A stretch of DNA of 62,881 bases from an uncultured Clostridia bacterium. GTDB lineage: Bacteria; Bacillota; Clostridia; Christensenellales; Borkfalkiaceae. The DNA lies in contig CAKQLR010000006.1 of assembly GCA_934254725.1 (NCBI GenBank), forward strand, positions 1-62,881, written 5' to 3'. The notes under the pieces were generated by a model. The model saw nothing but the letters and a program-made list of their open reading frames with translations, made no database searches and was not told the origin of the DNA. Of the stretch, positions 7,888 to 16,369 are shown piece after piece. The position numbers and the translations under genes were made by a program. The first letter of the stretch is position 1; every line of letters starts with the position of its first letter.

Positions 7888-8595
7888 CTATTGTGTTACG
7901 TTGGTACTGCCTTGCGCTTGATTTGCATCAAACGCAGCATAATTCAGCCTGTTTGCCTCCGAAATAAGCGCGGAACTTCTTAAAATGGAACGTAGTGCGC
8001 TGTTTTCGTCCTTAAGGCGCAGGTTTTCTTTTTTAAGAAAATCGTTTTCCTCTTTCGTCTTTATTGCAATGTTTTTTACCAGTTGATTTATTTCCGTTTT
8101 TAGCCGATTAAGTGTGAAATCGGGCACTTTTTTATAATAATTCTCTGTTTCGTCAGTGGTGAGTTTGTCGTTTTTGCCTTGGGAACTGTTAAAAACTTCG
8201 GGCTTGCGGCTAAGCATATTGCGGTATTTGTTTTGGTAACGGAGCATCAATTTCCCGTCCCCGCCCGAAAGTTCGTTGAGCGTTCTTCTCACGGATTTGT
8301 TCTGTTTTGCCCCGTCGTTTATCGCGCAGATCAAAAGCTTTTCTTCTCTGTCGTCAAACGCCCTCGGTCTGTTCACGGTCGGAATGTCGGAAAAATATTT
8401 GTTTTCCGCTCCTCCGCTTTTAATGTTCGCGATAAGCTTGTAATAGTAGTTGCGAACGGAGCCTTTTGCTCTGCCGTGAGTAGCTGCGAATTCTTTAAAA
8501 ACCCCGTCCAACCCTCTGTTTTCCTCTTTCGCTGTTTCCGTCATTTTTGCAAGTTCTTTAATTTCCTTGTCTGAAAAACCTCTTGTCTTTTTCAT
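7888..8595 (-). CDS. Myb/SANT-like DNA-binding protein with C-terminal coiled coil
   Basis: 235 residues. Two similar helical segments are visible: about residues 5-58 (FSDKEIKELAKM...AKGSVRNYYYKL) and about 78-128 (FDDREEKLLICAI...LMLRYQNKYRNML). Each has the spaced aromatic/leucine pattern of a Myb/SANT fold. A linker leads to a heptad-rich coiled coil around 165-210, then a Gln/Asn tail. This resembles RsfA-type regulators of spore-formers, which have a Myb-like head and a coiled coil, but I cannot confirm orthology. GGAGG lies 4 bases before ATG. Likely a transcription regulator with unknown target. Confidence 0.6.
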   Translation of the reverse strand: MKKTRGFSDKEIKELAKMTETAKEENRGLDGVFKEFAATHGRAKGSVRNYYYKLIANIKSGGAENKYFSDIPTVNRPRAFDDREEKLLICAINDGAKQNKSVRRTLNELSGGDGKLMLRYQNKYRNMLSRKPEVFNSSQGKNDKLTTDETENYYKKVPDFTLNRLKTEINQLVKNIAIKTKEENDFLKKENLRLKDENSALRSILRSSALISEANRLNYAAFDANQAQGSTNVTQ

Positions 8596-8680
8596 AATGC
8601 CTCCATATGAAATATTGTTCTACACTTTATTTGTTGACATATACTTTAATTTTTAAACGTATATTTAGTTGAGGTGTGTT

Positions 8681-9601
8681 ATGAATTTGTTTTTAAGGGC
8701 GAGGACTGGTTACTCGCTGAAAATCGACGGGGAGCTTAAAGGGGCGTTCGCGGGTGACGTGAAGATTGCAGAGCTTGCCGCGCCGTCGCTTATAGAGTTG
8801 TTGCCGCATCGGGGAGGCGAAAGCGTGTGTTTTCTGGCGGACGGAAATTTAAAAAATGCCGATAATTTTAACGTTTATAAAATTTCCGACGGATATTTTG
8901 TGGACGTGTTTTTCGGCAAAAATAATAAAAAAGGTTTCAAAGTGTTGTTTCAGAAGCGTTTCGGCGAAGCGCTCATAACCATTTATCGCGACAGAGAAAC
9001 GAGGGTGGTTGCCGAAACGAAAAGCTCCGCCGAGGTGTGCGTTTTACCCGTGTGTCCGGAGAGCTTCGGGGCAAGGCTGGATGGTAAGGTGTTGTACGTT
9101 TATTCTACAACCCCGCCGCACTGTGTATGCGCTTTTTCTTTGGAGCGCGGCGTAAAAAAAGTTATGGAAAATATTTTTGACGAAATTGAGTTTAGTCCCG
9201 TATTTCGCACAAAAACGAGACTTTTCGATATTGAAAACACGGTTGCCGAAGTGGAATGGAAGTATTCTGCGGGGGAGATGAGAGCAGAAAAGAAGAAGCT
9301 TGAAAAGGGAGCTTCCGACGAGAGAATTAAAACGGATTTTTTTAAACAAAGGATTTTTTTTGAAAGGGTACTTAAAGGATTGCCAGTAAGCGACATGCTG
9401 TCCGAGGAAATGAGGGAAAAGGAAAAATATCTGTCCGAATATCTCGGCAAAGCGCTGTCCGTTCTGCCGTGCTATTGCAGTGACGGCGGGGTGTGCCTTT
9501 CGTACGCGGGGAAGGATTGCTTTAGCGTAAAGGTATTTTCGGTTTCGTTCGAAAACGGGTTGATAAGCAATCTGGTCGAGCGGTGTTGCCACCGAGGGTA
9601 A
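8681..9601 (+). CDS. Conserved-looking protein of unknown function
   Basis: 306 residues, soluble, no signal peptide or membrane segment. The N-terminal half is beta-rich (VDVFFGKNNKKGFKVLF region) and the last third is helical and charged, resembling a small sensor or DUF4397-free beta domain only in general shape; I do not recognise it. I start at ATG 8681 because GAGGTG lies 5 bases upstream, rather than at the TTG four codons earlier. The last codons (ERCCHRG and the stop) come from a dispersed repeat that begins at 9581, so the original C-terminus has probably been replaced. Confidence 0.65.
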   Translation: MNLFLRARTGYSLKIDGELKGAFAGDVKIAELAAPSLIELLPHRGGESVCFLADGNLKNADNFNVYKISDGYFVDVFFGKNNKKGFKVLFQKRFGEALITIYRDRETRVVAETKSSAEVCVLPVCPESFGARLDGKVLYVYSTTPPHCVCAFSLERGVKKVMENIFDEIEFSPVFRTKTRLFDIENTVAEVEWKYSAGEMRAEKKKLEKGASDERIKTDFFKQRIFFERVLKGLPVSDMLSEEMREKEKYLSEYLGKALSVLPCYCSDGGVCLSYAGKDCFSVKVFSVSFENGLISNLVERCCHRG

Positions 9602-9725
9602 ATGGTGAAGCCGCCACGGACATACGGTGTTGCCACCGCTGGTAAGTATCCGAGGAACTTTGAGGAAGAAGATAGTTTCCTCCGCTATCGAGGTGTGTGA
9701 CGAAGCCACCACCTGCATGTATCCG
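9581..9725. repeat. Dispersed intergenic repeat, left cluster
   Basis: CGGTGTTGCCACCG occurs at 9581 and again at 9625. The second copy continues with GGTAAGTATCCGAGGAACTT and ends in a partial copy (GCCACCACCTG then ATGTATCCG) at 9705-9725. The same block occurs at 16003-16210. A weaker relative (GAGGCTTTGAG...AGTTTCCTC) lies at 9793-9823. Confidence 0.8.
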
Positions 9726-9866
9726 TTTTTCTTGTGAAATAATAATTTCTTTTAGCCTCTTACAGGGGGGTAGTGTATAGCACAGCGTGAGTGAGGCTTT
9801 GAGAAAAAAATACAGTTTCCTCTGTTTTCGGTGCTGTTAAAAAATTTGTTTTTAAGACGGGTGTAG
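9602..9866. other. Intergenic stretch without a gene
   Basis: 265 bp between converging genes. It holds the dispersed repeat cluster up to 9725, its weak relative near 9793-9823, and AT-rich sequence. I see no coding region with a ribosome binding site. Confidence 0.7.
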
Positions 9867-10760
9867 TTATTTTTGTTTTTCAACTTTCCAGGTTTCTATA
9901 TCTTCTGCGTTAATCGTGTATTCCAGAATTTCCGAAGTGTTGTCGGCCGTAAAGGCTACGACGTAAACGAGATACGCCCCGACAATCACGCCAACCACGG
10001 CAGTACAGATAATTTGTTGCGTCGTCCACAGCGAGCCGCGCCCGCATTTTTCCACAAGCATTCCGCCGAAGTTATATATCATATGAAGAACCGCGGGGAA
10101 GAAAATATTGCCCGTTTTTACGAAAACGATTCCGCACATCGAGCCGATAAGGAAGGTATAGCCCACCTGCAAAAATACTGCGGGGTTGAAGCCGTTAAGC
10201 AAATTTATAAGATGCGTAAGCGCAAAAATCGCGCTGGATATCGCAACCGTAAGAAAAACGGGTTTGCTTTTGCCGAAAATTTTCAGCTTGCTTTCGCGCA
10301 TTTTTATATAAATAATAGGTAGCACCACGCCCCTGAACGATACTTCTTCAAACAGCCCCACGCCAACGCACCATATGGCGAAAAACAGAATATTTCTCGG
10401 CGTTTCGGTAATCGAGCAATCTCCCGAAAAATACGAAACGAAAGGGAAGTTGTTAACCGCCACGATCAATGCCGGCAAAACCATTAAAAAACCGCCCGCG
10501 TAAAATTTCTTCGGCATAAAATGAAAGCCGAAGTCCGTTATAAATTTGAACATCACTGCGGAAAATATTAACCTTTGAATGCCGTCGGAAAGAAGAAAAA
10601 TAAATTCGTCCTCTCCTTTGTAAAACCATCCGACTATTTTTCTTGTGGGGAACATCACCACGCCTAAAATGAACAGCATCATTATTGCCGCCATCTGCAC
10701 GGGCTCGTTTACGCCGGACTTTCTCAGGCTTTTTTTATTTGTCAAACCGAAAGAATACAT
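9867..10760 (-). CDS. CPBP-family intramembrane protease
   Basis: 297 residues from ATG 10760, with about eight hydrophobic segments. The CPBP/Rce1-like motifs appear in order: FEEVSFRGVVLP (EExxxR, near residue 140), FALTHLINL (FxxxH, near 185) and HMIYNF (HxxxN, near 235). These glutamate-type intramembrane proteases process prenylated or peptide substrates or serve in bacteriocin self-immunity; the substrate here is unknown. I start at ATG 10760 rather than the TTG 15 bases earlier because the promoter -10 covers that region. The mRNA appears leaderless. Confidence 0.85.
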   Translation of the reverse strand: MYSFGLTNKKSLRKSGVNEPVQMAAIMMLFILGVVMFPTRKIVGWFYKGEDEFIFLLSDGIQRLIFSAVMFKFITDFGFHFMPKKFYAGGFLMVLPALIVAVNNFPFVSYFSGDCSITETPRNILFFAIWCVGVGLFEEVSFRGVVLPIIYIKMRESKLKIFGKSKPVFLTVAISSAIFALTHLINLLNGFNPAVFLQVGYTFLIGSMCGIVFVKTGNIFFPAVLHMIYNFGGMLVEKCGRGSLWTTQQIICTAVVGVIVGAYLVYVVAFTADNTSEILEYTINAEDIETWKVEKQK

Positions 10761-10766
10761 ATAAGC

Positions 10767-10795
10767 AGTATACAATAAAAGCGTTGTAAAGTCAA
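10767..10795 (-). promoter_or_regulatory. Promoter of CPBP protease gene, leaderless type
   Basis: On the minus strand, TTGACT (10795-10790), 17-bp spacer, TATACT (10772-10767), then 6 bases to ATG 10760. The -35 lies inside the comF terminator hairpin. No Shine-Dalgarno is present. Confidence 0.75.
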
Positions 10796-10802
10796 CGCTT
10801 TT
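10777..10802 (-). terminator. Inverted repeat after comF overlapping the next promoter
   Basis: Perfect 10-bp stem AAAAGCGTTG (10777-10786) / CAACGCTTTT (10793-10802) with a 6-base loop. It lies downstream of comF and contains the -35 of the CPBP gene. Confidence 0.65.
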
Positions 10803-10832
10803 AAAAAAAGGGGGAGCCGCTGGGGCGAAATT

Positions 10833-11693
10833 TTACCTGCTGTTTTTTGCAATATTGCTTAAGCGGCTTTTTTCACGTTTTGAAATATCCTCGAGTTCCT
10901 TCGTGTGTCTGTCTGTAACCGAACTCACCGTAAGTACGTAAACCTTTGCCGCGCCCGCTTTCTTTAATGCGGCGGAAACAGTTTCCGCAGTGGCGCCTGT
11001 GGTCAGAACGTCATCAATCAGAACTATGCGTTTATTTTCGACAAGTGCCGTATTTCTCACTTTAAACGTGTTTTTTAAGTTGGTAAGGCGTTCATTTCTG
11101 TTAAGTTTTGCCTGGTGCTCGGTGTCAGCCGTTTTTTCTAACAGGTCGGCGTACGCAAAGCCAGTTTCTTTTGAAATTTCCTTGCAGAGAAGTTCCGCCT
11201 GATTGTATCCGCGCTTCCGTAAGGCTTTTTTAGTCATCGGTACGAACGTCAGCACATCTGCGTCCAGAAAATATTTTACGAGATACGCGGAAAGAAACGG
11301 CGCAAAAATTTCGGACGTGTATTTTTTGCCCGAATACTTCTGCTTTTTTATCATTTCGTTTACGGGCGGGGCATAGCAAAACGGACTTCTCGCCATTTCA
11401 AACGACCATTCTATGCCCGTGCATTCGTCGCAGAACTCGACGGGAGAAATAACGCTTCTTCCGCAGTGCGCGCAAACGTAGCCGTCGTTTCTCGGAAGTT
11501 TTTCAAAACATTCGTCGCAAAAGAATTGCTCGCCCGACTGTAGTTTTTCATAAGCATCAATCTCTTCTTTTGTGGCAAAAAACGGCTTGCCTTTAAAAAT
11601 TTCTCTTCCGCAGTTGTTGCAGGTTCTGTCTATGCGTGTAAAATCGTTAAGGAGCGCGGAAAAAATTTTTGAAATGTTGTTTGATTTTTTCAT
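10833..11693 (-). CDS. comF: ComF-family phosphoribosyltransferase-like protein
   Basis: 286 residues. The N-terminal part (about residues 25-100) has paired CxxC knuckles (CNNCGRE, CDEC, CAHCG, CDEC), typical of ComF. The C-terminal PRTase domain has the PRPP motif IVLIDDVLTTGATAE. ComF acts with ComFA in uptake of single-stranded DNA in competent bacteria, though it is widely kept in non-competent ones. I start at ATG 11693 because AGGAG precedes it by 7 bases. The tail beyond the PRPP loop ends in a basic segment of about 25 residues that is not typical of the core domain. Confidence 0.88.
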   Translation of the reverse strand: MKKSNNISKIFSALLNDFTRIDRTCNNCGREIFKGKPFFATKEEIDAYEKLQSGEQFFCDECFEKLPRNDGYVCAHCGRSVISPVEFCDECTGIEWSFEMARSPFCYAPPVNEMIKKQKYSGKKYTSEIFAPFLSAYLVKYFLDADVLTFVPMTKKALRKRGYNQAELLCKEISKETGFAYADLLEKTADTEHQAKLNRNERLTNLKNTFKVRNTALVENKRIVLIDDVLTTGATAETVSAALKKAGAAKVYVLTVSSVTDRHTKELEDISKREKSRLSNIAKNSR

Positions 11694-11730
11694 ATTCGTT
11701 CTCCTTTGTTGTGATTTAATCATAGTTAGG

Positions 11731-11768
11731 AAAAAGCGTATTTCGCCCGATAATGTGCAAAATACGCC
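11731..11768 (-). terminator. Terminator after metK
   Basis: On the minus strand GCGTATTT / AAATACGC (11767-11760 and 11743-11736) is followed by TTTTT. Confidence 0.8.
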
Positions 11769-11786
11769 GTTTAAGCATTCAGCCTG

Positions 11787-12959
11787 TTATTTGTTCAAAT
11801 ATTTTTTAAGGTCGTTTACTCTGTCAAGCTTCTCCCAGGAGAACTCGCTTCTTCCGAAGTGTCCGTAGGAGGAGGTCTGCTTGTAAACGGGTTTTAAAAG
11901 GTCAAGCGTTTTGATTATGGAAGCGGGACGAAGGTCGAATTCCTTTTCCACTATTTCCGCAATCGTGCGGTCGTCGAGTTTCCCCGTGCCGTTGGTGTTT
12001 ATGTAAAGGGAAACGGGTTTCGCAACGCCTATCGCGTAAGCTACTTCCAACGTGCACTCGTCCGCAAGCCCTGCCGCAACTATGTTCTTGCATACGTAGC
12101 GAGCCATGTACGCCGCGCTTCTGTCAACCTTGGTGGGGTCTTTTCCGCTGAACGCGCCGCCACCGTGGGGGCAGCTGCCGCCGTAGGTATCAACTATTAT
12201 CTTTCTGCCTGTAAGACCGCTGTCGCCGTGAGGACCGCCTATTTCGAATCTGCCCGTCGGGTTGATGTAATATTTTGTGTTCTCGTCGAGAAGCTCCGCG
12301 GGGAGAACTGCTTCGATGACGTATTTTTTAACGTCCGCTCTCAGCTGTTCCGTGGTAACGTCTTCGGAATGCTGGGTCGAAACTACAACAGCTTCAATTC
12401 TCTTTACCTTTTTTCCGTCGTACTCAACGGTAACCTGACTCTTTCCGTCGGGGCGAAGGTAGGTGAGAAGCCCGCTCTTTCTTACTTCGGTAAGTCTTCT
12501 TGTAAGCTTGTGAGCAAGAGTTATAGCCATAGGCATATATTCTTCCGTCTCGTTGCACGCATAGCCGAACATCATGCCCTGGTCGCCCGCGCCTATTCTG
12601 TCTGCTTCGTCGCCCGAGCTGCGGTGTTCTACGGAATCGTTTACTCCGAGAGCGATATCCGGGCTTTGGGAGTTAATCGTGGTGATAACGGCGCAGGTGT
12701 CCGCGTCGAACCCGTAAGAGGAGTTCGTGTAGCCGATCTCGCGTATTTCGTCTTTGGCGATCTTCTGAATGTCAACGTAACTTTCCGTAGTGATCTCGCC
12801 CATAATGAGCACTAAACCCGTAGCGGTGCAGCATTCGCATGCAACGCGGGCGTGCGGGTCCTGTTCGATTATCGCGTCGAGAACGGCGTCGGAAATACGG
12901 TCACAGATTTTATCGGGATGACCTTCTGTTACGCTTTCGCTTGTGAAAAATTTGCTCAT
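11787..12959 (-). CDS. metK: S-adenosylmethionine synthetase
   Basis: 390 residues, normal length. Family motifs are GHPDKICD at the N-terminus, GAGDQGMMFGYA, and GGGAFSGKDPTKVDRSAAY in the centre. It makes SAM from methionine and ATP, which feeds the radical SAM enzymes in this window (13176, scfB, hemZ) and methylation. GGAGG lies 10 bases before ATG. The 5' leader is only about 55 nt, too short for a SAM riboswitch. It is monocistronic with its own terminator. Confidence 0.97.
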   Translation of the reverse strand: MSKFFTSESVTEGHPDKICDRISDAVLDAIIEQDPHARVACECCTATGLVLIMGEITTESYVDIQKIAKDEIREIGYTNSSYGFDADTCAVITTINSQSPDIALGVNDSVEHRSSGDEADRIGAGDQGMMFGYACNETEEYMPMAITLAHKLTRRLTEVRKSGLLTYLRPDGKSQVTVEYDGKKVKRIEAVVVSTQHSEDVTTEQLRADVKKYVIEAVLPAELLDENTKYYINPTGRFEIGGPHGDSGLTGRKIIVDTYGGSCPHGGGAFSGKDPTKVDRSAAYMARYVCKNIVAAGLADECTLEVAYAIGVAKPVSLYINTNGTGKLDDRTIAEIVEKEFDLRPASIIKTLDLLKPVYKQTSSYGHFGRSEFSWEKLDRVNDLKKYLNK

Positions 12960-13021
12960 ATAATTTATACCTCCGAAGGTCCTGTCACAACCATTTATTA
13001 CTGTTTATCTTGCAACAAAAC

Positions 13022-13050
13022 ATTATATATTTTTTTTGTTGGTTTGTCAA
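13022..13050 (-). promoter_or_regulatory. Consensus promoter of metK
   Basis: Minus strand TTGACA (13050-13045), 17-bp spacer, TATAAT (13027-13022): both hexamers are perfect, fitting strong constitutive expression. Confidence 0.9.
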
Positions 13051-13116
13051 TCCTTTAACTGCGCCGAAGAAAGAATGAATAGTTATTATTTATATAATTC
13101 TGCCCTGTCTATTTTC

Positions 13117-13145
13117 TTGCGGACAAAGGCGAATAGTTGTATAAT
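13117..13145 (+). promoter_or_regulatory. Promoter of the radical SAM gene at 13176
   Basis: TTGCGG (13117-13122), 17-bp spacer, TATAAT (13140-13145). Confidence 0.75.
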
Positions 13146-13175
13146 AGAAACAACTCGTTTAAAAGGAGAATTATT

Positions 13176-14033
13176 TTGGCAAGATGCAATTTGTGCCCGA
13201 ACGGCTGTAATGCGGACAGAAGCGTTTCACACGGGCGGTGCGGAGTAGGCGAAACCGTTCGTATAGCTAAATATTATCTTCACCCGTTCGAGGAGCCATG
13301 CATATCCGGCAAGAACGGCTCCGGCACCGTTTTCTTTTGCGGTTGCCCGCTGCATTGCGTGTTTTGCCAGAACTATGAGGTATCGAACAACCTTACGGGC
13401 AAGGATATTTCCGTAGAGGAGCTTGCCGATATTTTTAAGGAGCTTGAAAAGCTCGACGCGGAAAATATAAACCTTGTAAACCCGACGCATTACGTTCCGC
13501 AAATTCAAAAGGCGTTCGAGCTTTACCGCCCGAATATCCCCGTGGTTTATAACAGCGGCGGCTACGAAAAGATTGAAACGCTTGAAATCGCCAATACTTT
13601 TACCGACGTGTATATGCCGGATATGAAATTCTATTCAAACAAGTTATCGGAAAGATACACGGGTATAAAGAACTATTTCGAGGTGAATTCAAAAGCCGTC
13701 GAATTTATGATAAAGTCCCGTAAAACGCAGGTTATAGACGGTATTATGAAGCGCGGCGTTATAGTAAGGCATTTGATTTTACCTCTCTCCACGGACGATT
13801 CGATAAAGATTTTGGAGTGGTTTAAGCAAAACGGCGGAGACGCGTATTTTTCGCTTATGGGGCAGTATACGCCGTACGGAAACATTTCCGAATTCAAGGA
13901 GCTTCAGCGCAGGCTTACCCCGCGCGAATATAAAAAGGTGCGCAATTATTTGTTCGACAGCGGAATTGAAAATTATTATTTGCAGGATTTGTCTTCCGCA
14001 AGCGAAAAATTCATTCCGAAATGGGATTTTTAG
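13176..14033 (+). CDS. Radical SAM protein, PflA/COG1313-like
   Basis: 285 residues. A cysteine-rich N-terminus (CNLCPNGCNAD, then GRCGVGE) precedes the radical SAM cluster motif CPLHCVFCQNYE (CxxxCxxC) near residue 63. Downstream are PTHYVPQI and YNSGGYE, as in the uncharacterised COG1313 radical SAM group annotated as PflA-like activating enzymes. Its substrate is unknown. The start is TTG at 13176: AAGGAG lies 7 bases before it, and the alternative upstream TTG at 13137 overlaps the -10 hexamer. No pyruvate formate-lyase gene is adjacent. Confidence 0.85.
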   Translation: MARCNLCPNGCNADRSVSHGRCGVGETVRIAKYYLHPFEEPCISGKNGSGTVFFCGCPLHCVFCQNYEVSNNLTGKDISVEELADIFKELEKLDAENINLVNPTHYVPQIQKAFELYRPNIPVVYNSGGYEKIETLEIANTFTDVYMPDMKFYSNKLSERYTGIKNYFEVNSKAVEFMIKSRKTQVIDGIMKRGVIVRHLILPLSTDDSIKILEWFKQNGGDAYFSLMGQYTPYGNISEFKELQRRLTPREYKKVRNYLFDSGIENYYLQDLSSASEKFIPKWDF

Positions 14034-14047
14034 GGAGAAACAAACAC

Positions 14048-14076
14048 TTGCGTTTATCTGCTGTTTATGTTAAAAT
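14048..14076 (+). promoter_or_regulatory. Promoter of tilS-hpt, leaderless type
   Basis: TTGCGT (14048-14053), 17-bp spacer, TAAAAT (14071-14076) with an upstream TGT. Six bases (AAAACA) separate the -10 from ATG 14083, so transcription should start at the A of AUG. No Shine-Dalgarno is present. Confidence 0.75.
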
Positions 14077-14082
14077 AAAACA

Positions 14083-15447
14083 ATGGAAATAAAAACCGAG
14101 GGGTTAATTTTCGGCGGGGAACGCGTTGCCGTCGCTCTGTCCGGAGGGAAAGACTCCGTTATGCTTTTTAATATCCTTTGCGAAAAAGAAAAGGAGCTTA
14201 ATATCCGCGTTTTTGCTATAAACGTCGAACACGGCATTCGCGGGGAAAGCTCTGTTTCAGACAGCCTTTTTGTAAAGAAATTGTGCGATAACGCGGGAAA
14301 AAGGCTGTTTTCTTATTCGGTGGATGTGCCCTCTTACGCAAAAGAGCAGAAGATGAGCCTTGAAACCGCAGCGAGAGAGCTGAGGTATAAATGTTTTTTT
14401 AAGGCGATAGAAGAGGGACTTTGCGATAAAATAGCCACCGCGCACCATGCCGACGACGATGCCGAGTCCGTTCTTTTAAATATATTCAGGGGAACAGGTG
14501 CCTCAGGACTTAGCGGCATTGCGGAAAGTTCTTACGGCGGAAAGATAATAAGACCCATGCTTTCGGTTACGAGAAGGCAAATAGACGCCTATATCGCGCA
14601 AAAACAGCTTGATTTTGTTACGGACGAAACGAATTTCGACGACGATTATTCCCGCAATTATCTGCGCAACAGGCTTATACCGGATATAGAAGAGAGGTTC
14701 CCCGATTTCAGGTCTGCCCTCAGAAGGCTCGGCAGGATTTGCAAAGAAGAGGACGATTTTATTCTGTCCCTTGCAAACGAGTATATAACCGTTCCCGAGG
14801 AAGGCGAGGCGCGCATAAAAATCAATACGGACGAAAAATTCCGCGCAGTGATGCTTCGCGCCGCAATAGAGGGCATGAAAAAAGCCGGAATGGTAAAGGA
14901 TTATGAGGCTACCCATGCCGAAGCTATCCTTTCGCTTATGAAAAACTCGGTGGGCGCGTCGTTGGATTTGCCGCACGGGTTTGCAGCCACTCGGAGCTAT
15001 TCGGATGTAATTATTCGCAAAAAGAAAAAAGCCGAAAGTTTTTCTTTCCCGTTTTCGGAAGGGAAATTCGACCTCGGCTACGGCGTTCTGACCATTGAAA
15101 AAGTAAGCTTGCCCGAAGCGGACGCGAGCAAATTAATCACCTTTTTCGCGCAGGAAAAGCTTAAAGGCGTTTTATATGCGGGGGATTGCCCGATGCTTTA
15201 TAAGGCGGTTATCAGGAACAGGCGGCAGGGCGATAGGATAAGAAAATTCGGCGGCGGCGAAAAGAGCCTGAAAGAATTTTTGATAGATAAAAAGATAGAG
15301 GGCGGGGAGAGAGAATTTCTGCCCGTATGCGCCGTTGACGGCACAGTGTTGTTTGTTGCCGGGGTGGAAGTTTCTTCGCTTGTCAGGGCGGAGGGCGAAA
15401 CGGCTTACAGAATTACTTACGAAAAAAATTTTCCTATAAAGGAGTAA
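14083..15447 (+). CDS. tilS: tRNA(Ile)-lysidine synthase
   Basis: 454 residues. The PP-loop motif VAVALSGGKDS is near residue 20; the catalytic domain continues with HADDDAESVLLNIFRGTGASGLSG, and the C-terminal TilS domains include RNRRQGDRIR and the substrate-recognition tail. It modifies C34 of the CAU-anticodon tRNA-Ile to lysidine, changing decoding from AUG to AUA, and is essential in most bacteria. It is followed after 6 bp by hpt, the conserved tilS-hpt pair; ftsH, often next, is absent. The mRNA is predicted to be leaderless. Confidence 0.95.
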   Translation: MEIKTEGLIFGGERVAVALSGGKDSVMLFNILCEKEKELNIRVFAINVEHGIRGESSVSDSLFVKKLCDNAGKRLFSYSVDVPSYAKEQKMSLETAARELRYKCFFKAIEEGLCDKIATAHHADDDAESVLLNIFRGTGASGLSGIAESSYGGKIIRPMLSVTRRQIDAYIAQKQLDFVTDETNFDDDYSRNYLRNRLIPDIEERFPDFRSALRRLGRICKEEDDFILSLANEYITVPEEGEARIKINTDEKFRAVMLRAAIEGMKKAGMVKDYEATHAEAILSLMKNSVGASLDLPHGFAATRSYSDVIIRKKKKAESFSFPFSEGKFDLGYGVLTIEKVSLPEADASKLITFFAQEKLKGVLYAGDCPMLYKAVIRNRRQGDRIRKFGGGEKSLKEFLIDKKIEGGEREFLPVCAVDGTVLFVAGVEVSSLVRAEGETAYRITYEKNFPIKE

Positions 15448-15453
15448 CTTTTT

Positions 15454-16002
15454 ATGTACAGCATGTATGACGATCTCGAATACATAATGATCGACAAAAA
15501 AACTATCGAAAAGAAGGTTGCGGAACTTGCGGCTAAGCTTGACGAGGATTATCGCGATAAAAATCCCGTTCTCGTTTGCATTCTTAAAGGGTGCGCGCCG
15601 TTCTTCACCGACCTTATAAGGGCAATGAAGATTCATCTTCAGATTGATTTTATGGCTATTTCAAGCTACGGTTCCGGTTCGTCCACGTCCGGTCAGGTCA
15701 AGATGAACAAGGACCTCGACAAGTCCATTGAAAACCGTCACGTTATCATTGTTGAGGATATTATGGACAGCGGTTACACGCTTTCTTATCTTAAAAGAAT
15801 GCTTCAGTCCAGGAACCCCGCTTCGCTTAAAATTTGCGCGTTGCTCGATAAGGTTGCTCGGCGCGAAGTTGACATTACGCCCGATTACAAGTGCTTCGAT
15901 ATAGGCAACGAGTTCGTGGTCGGCTACGGGCTGGACTATGCGGAGAAGTACAGAAATTTGCCCGAAATAGGTGTTCTTAAACGCGAAATCTACGAAAAGT
16001 AA
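15454..16002 (+). CDS. hpt: Hypoxanthine phosphoribosyltransferase
   Basis: 182 residues. The PRPP-binding motif VIIVEDIMDSGYTLSYL is near residue 95, with the flexible-loop SSYGSG before it and the purine-contact DYKCFDIGNEFVVGYGLDY near the C-terminus. It salvages hypoxanthine and guanine to IMP and GMP. An AAGGAG Shine-Dalgarno overlaps the end of tilS, so the two are coupled. The stop codon TAA (16000-16002) is immediately followed by a dispersed repeat. Confidence 0.95.
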   Translation: MYSMYDDLEYIMIDKKTIEKKVAELAAKLDEDYRDKNPVLVCILKGCAPFFTDLIRAMKIHLQIDFMAISSYGSGSSTSGQVKMNKDLDKSIENRHVIIVEDIMDSGYTLSYLKRMLQSRNPASLKICALLDKVARREVDITPDYKCFDIGNEFVVGYGLDYAEKYRNLPEIGVLKREIYEK

Positions 16003-16210
16003 GCGGTGTACCACCGCGGGTATGTATCTGAGAGACTTTGAGGTAGGAGTTGCGTTTCTTCCACTTTCGATGTTTGGTGAAACATTTTTTTTATTAAATG
16101 GTTTTACCACCGCAGGCAAGTATTCGAACGGTGTACCACCGCAGGTATGTATCCGAGGAACTTTGAGATAAGAGTTACTGCCCTTTCGCTTTCGGGGTTT
16201 GGTGAAACAG
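16003..16210. repeat. Dispersed intergenic repeat, right cluster
   Basis: Copy one starts with the palindrome GCGGTG-TAC-CACCGC (16003-16017) and continues with GGTATGTATCTGAG to GGTGAAAC near 16083. A short partial copy lies at 16103-16127, and a full second copy (CGGTGTACCACCGCAGG...TTTGGTGAAAC) at 16129-16209. The family also occurs at 9581-9725. The copies share orientation. Confidence 0.85.
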
Positions 16211-16313
16211 TTTTAATTTTTTGGAGACGGAATATTCCCGTCGGAAAATTTTAGCGGAAGTAATTAATTATTGCTCTCCGCTTTTTTATTTTTATTTGCG
16301 GCGAAAAAAGGTA

Positions 16314-16348
16314 CGAGACCCGCCCGATATAAATTCGGGCGGGTCTCG
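16314..16348 (-). terminator. Strong terminator after the MGMT gene
   Basis: The 14-bp perfect stem CGAGACCCGCCCGA (16314-16327) / TCGGGCGGGTCTCG (16335-16348) is followed on the minus strand by TACC and six T. Confidence 0.85.
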
Positions 16349-16369
16349 CTGCATTTTTCAAATGAATCC

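Noticed and set aside
9044..9718. 224-codon minus-strand frame over the unknown gene and repeat
   Set aside because: Antisense; the plus gene has a proper Shine-Dalgarno and start.
12960..13021. SAM riboswitch upstream of metK
   Set aside because: Leader is only about 55 nt and lacks the required helices.
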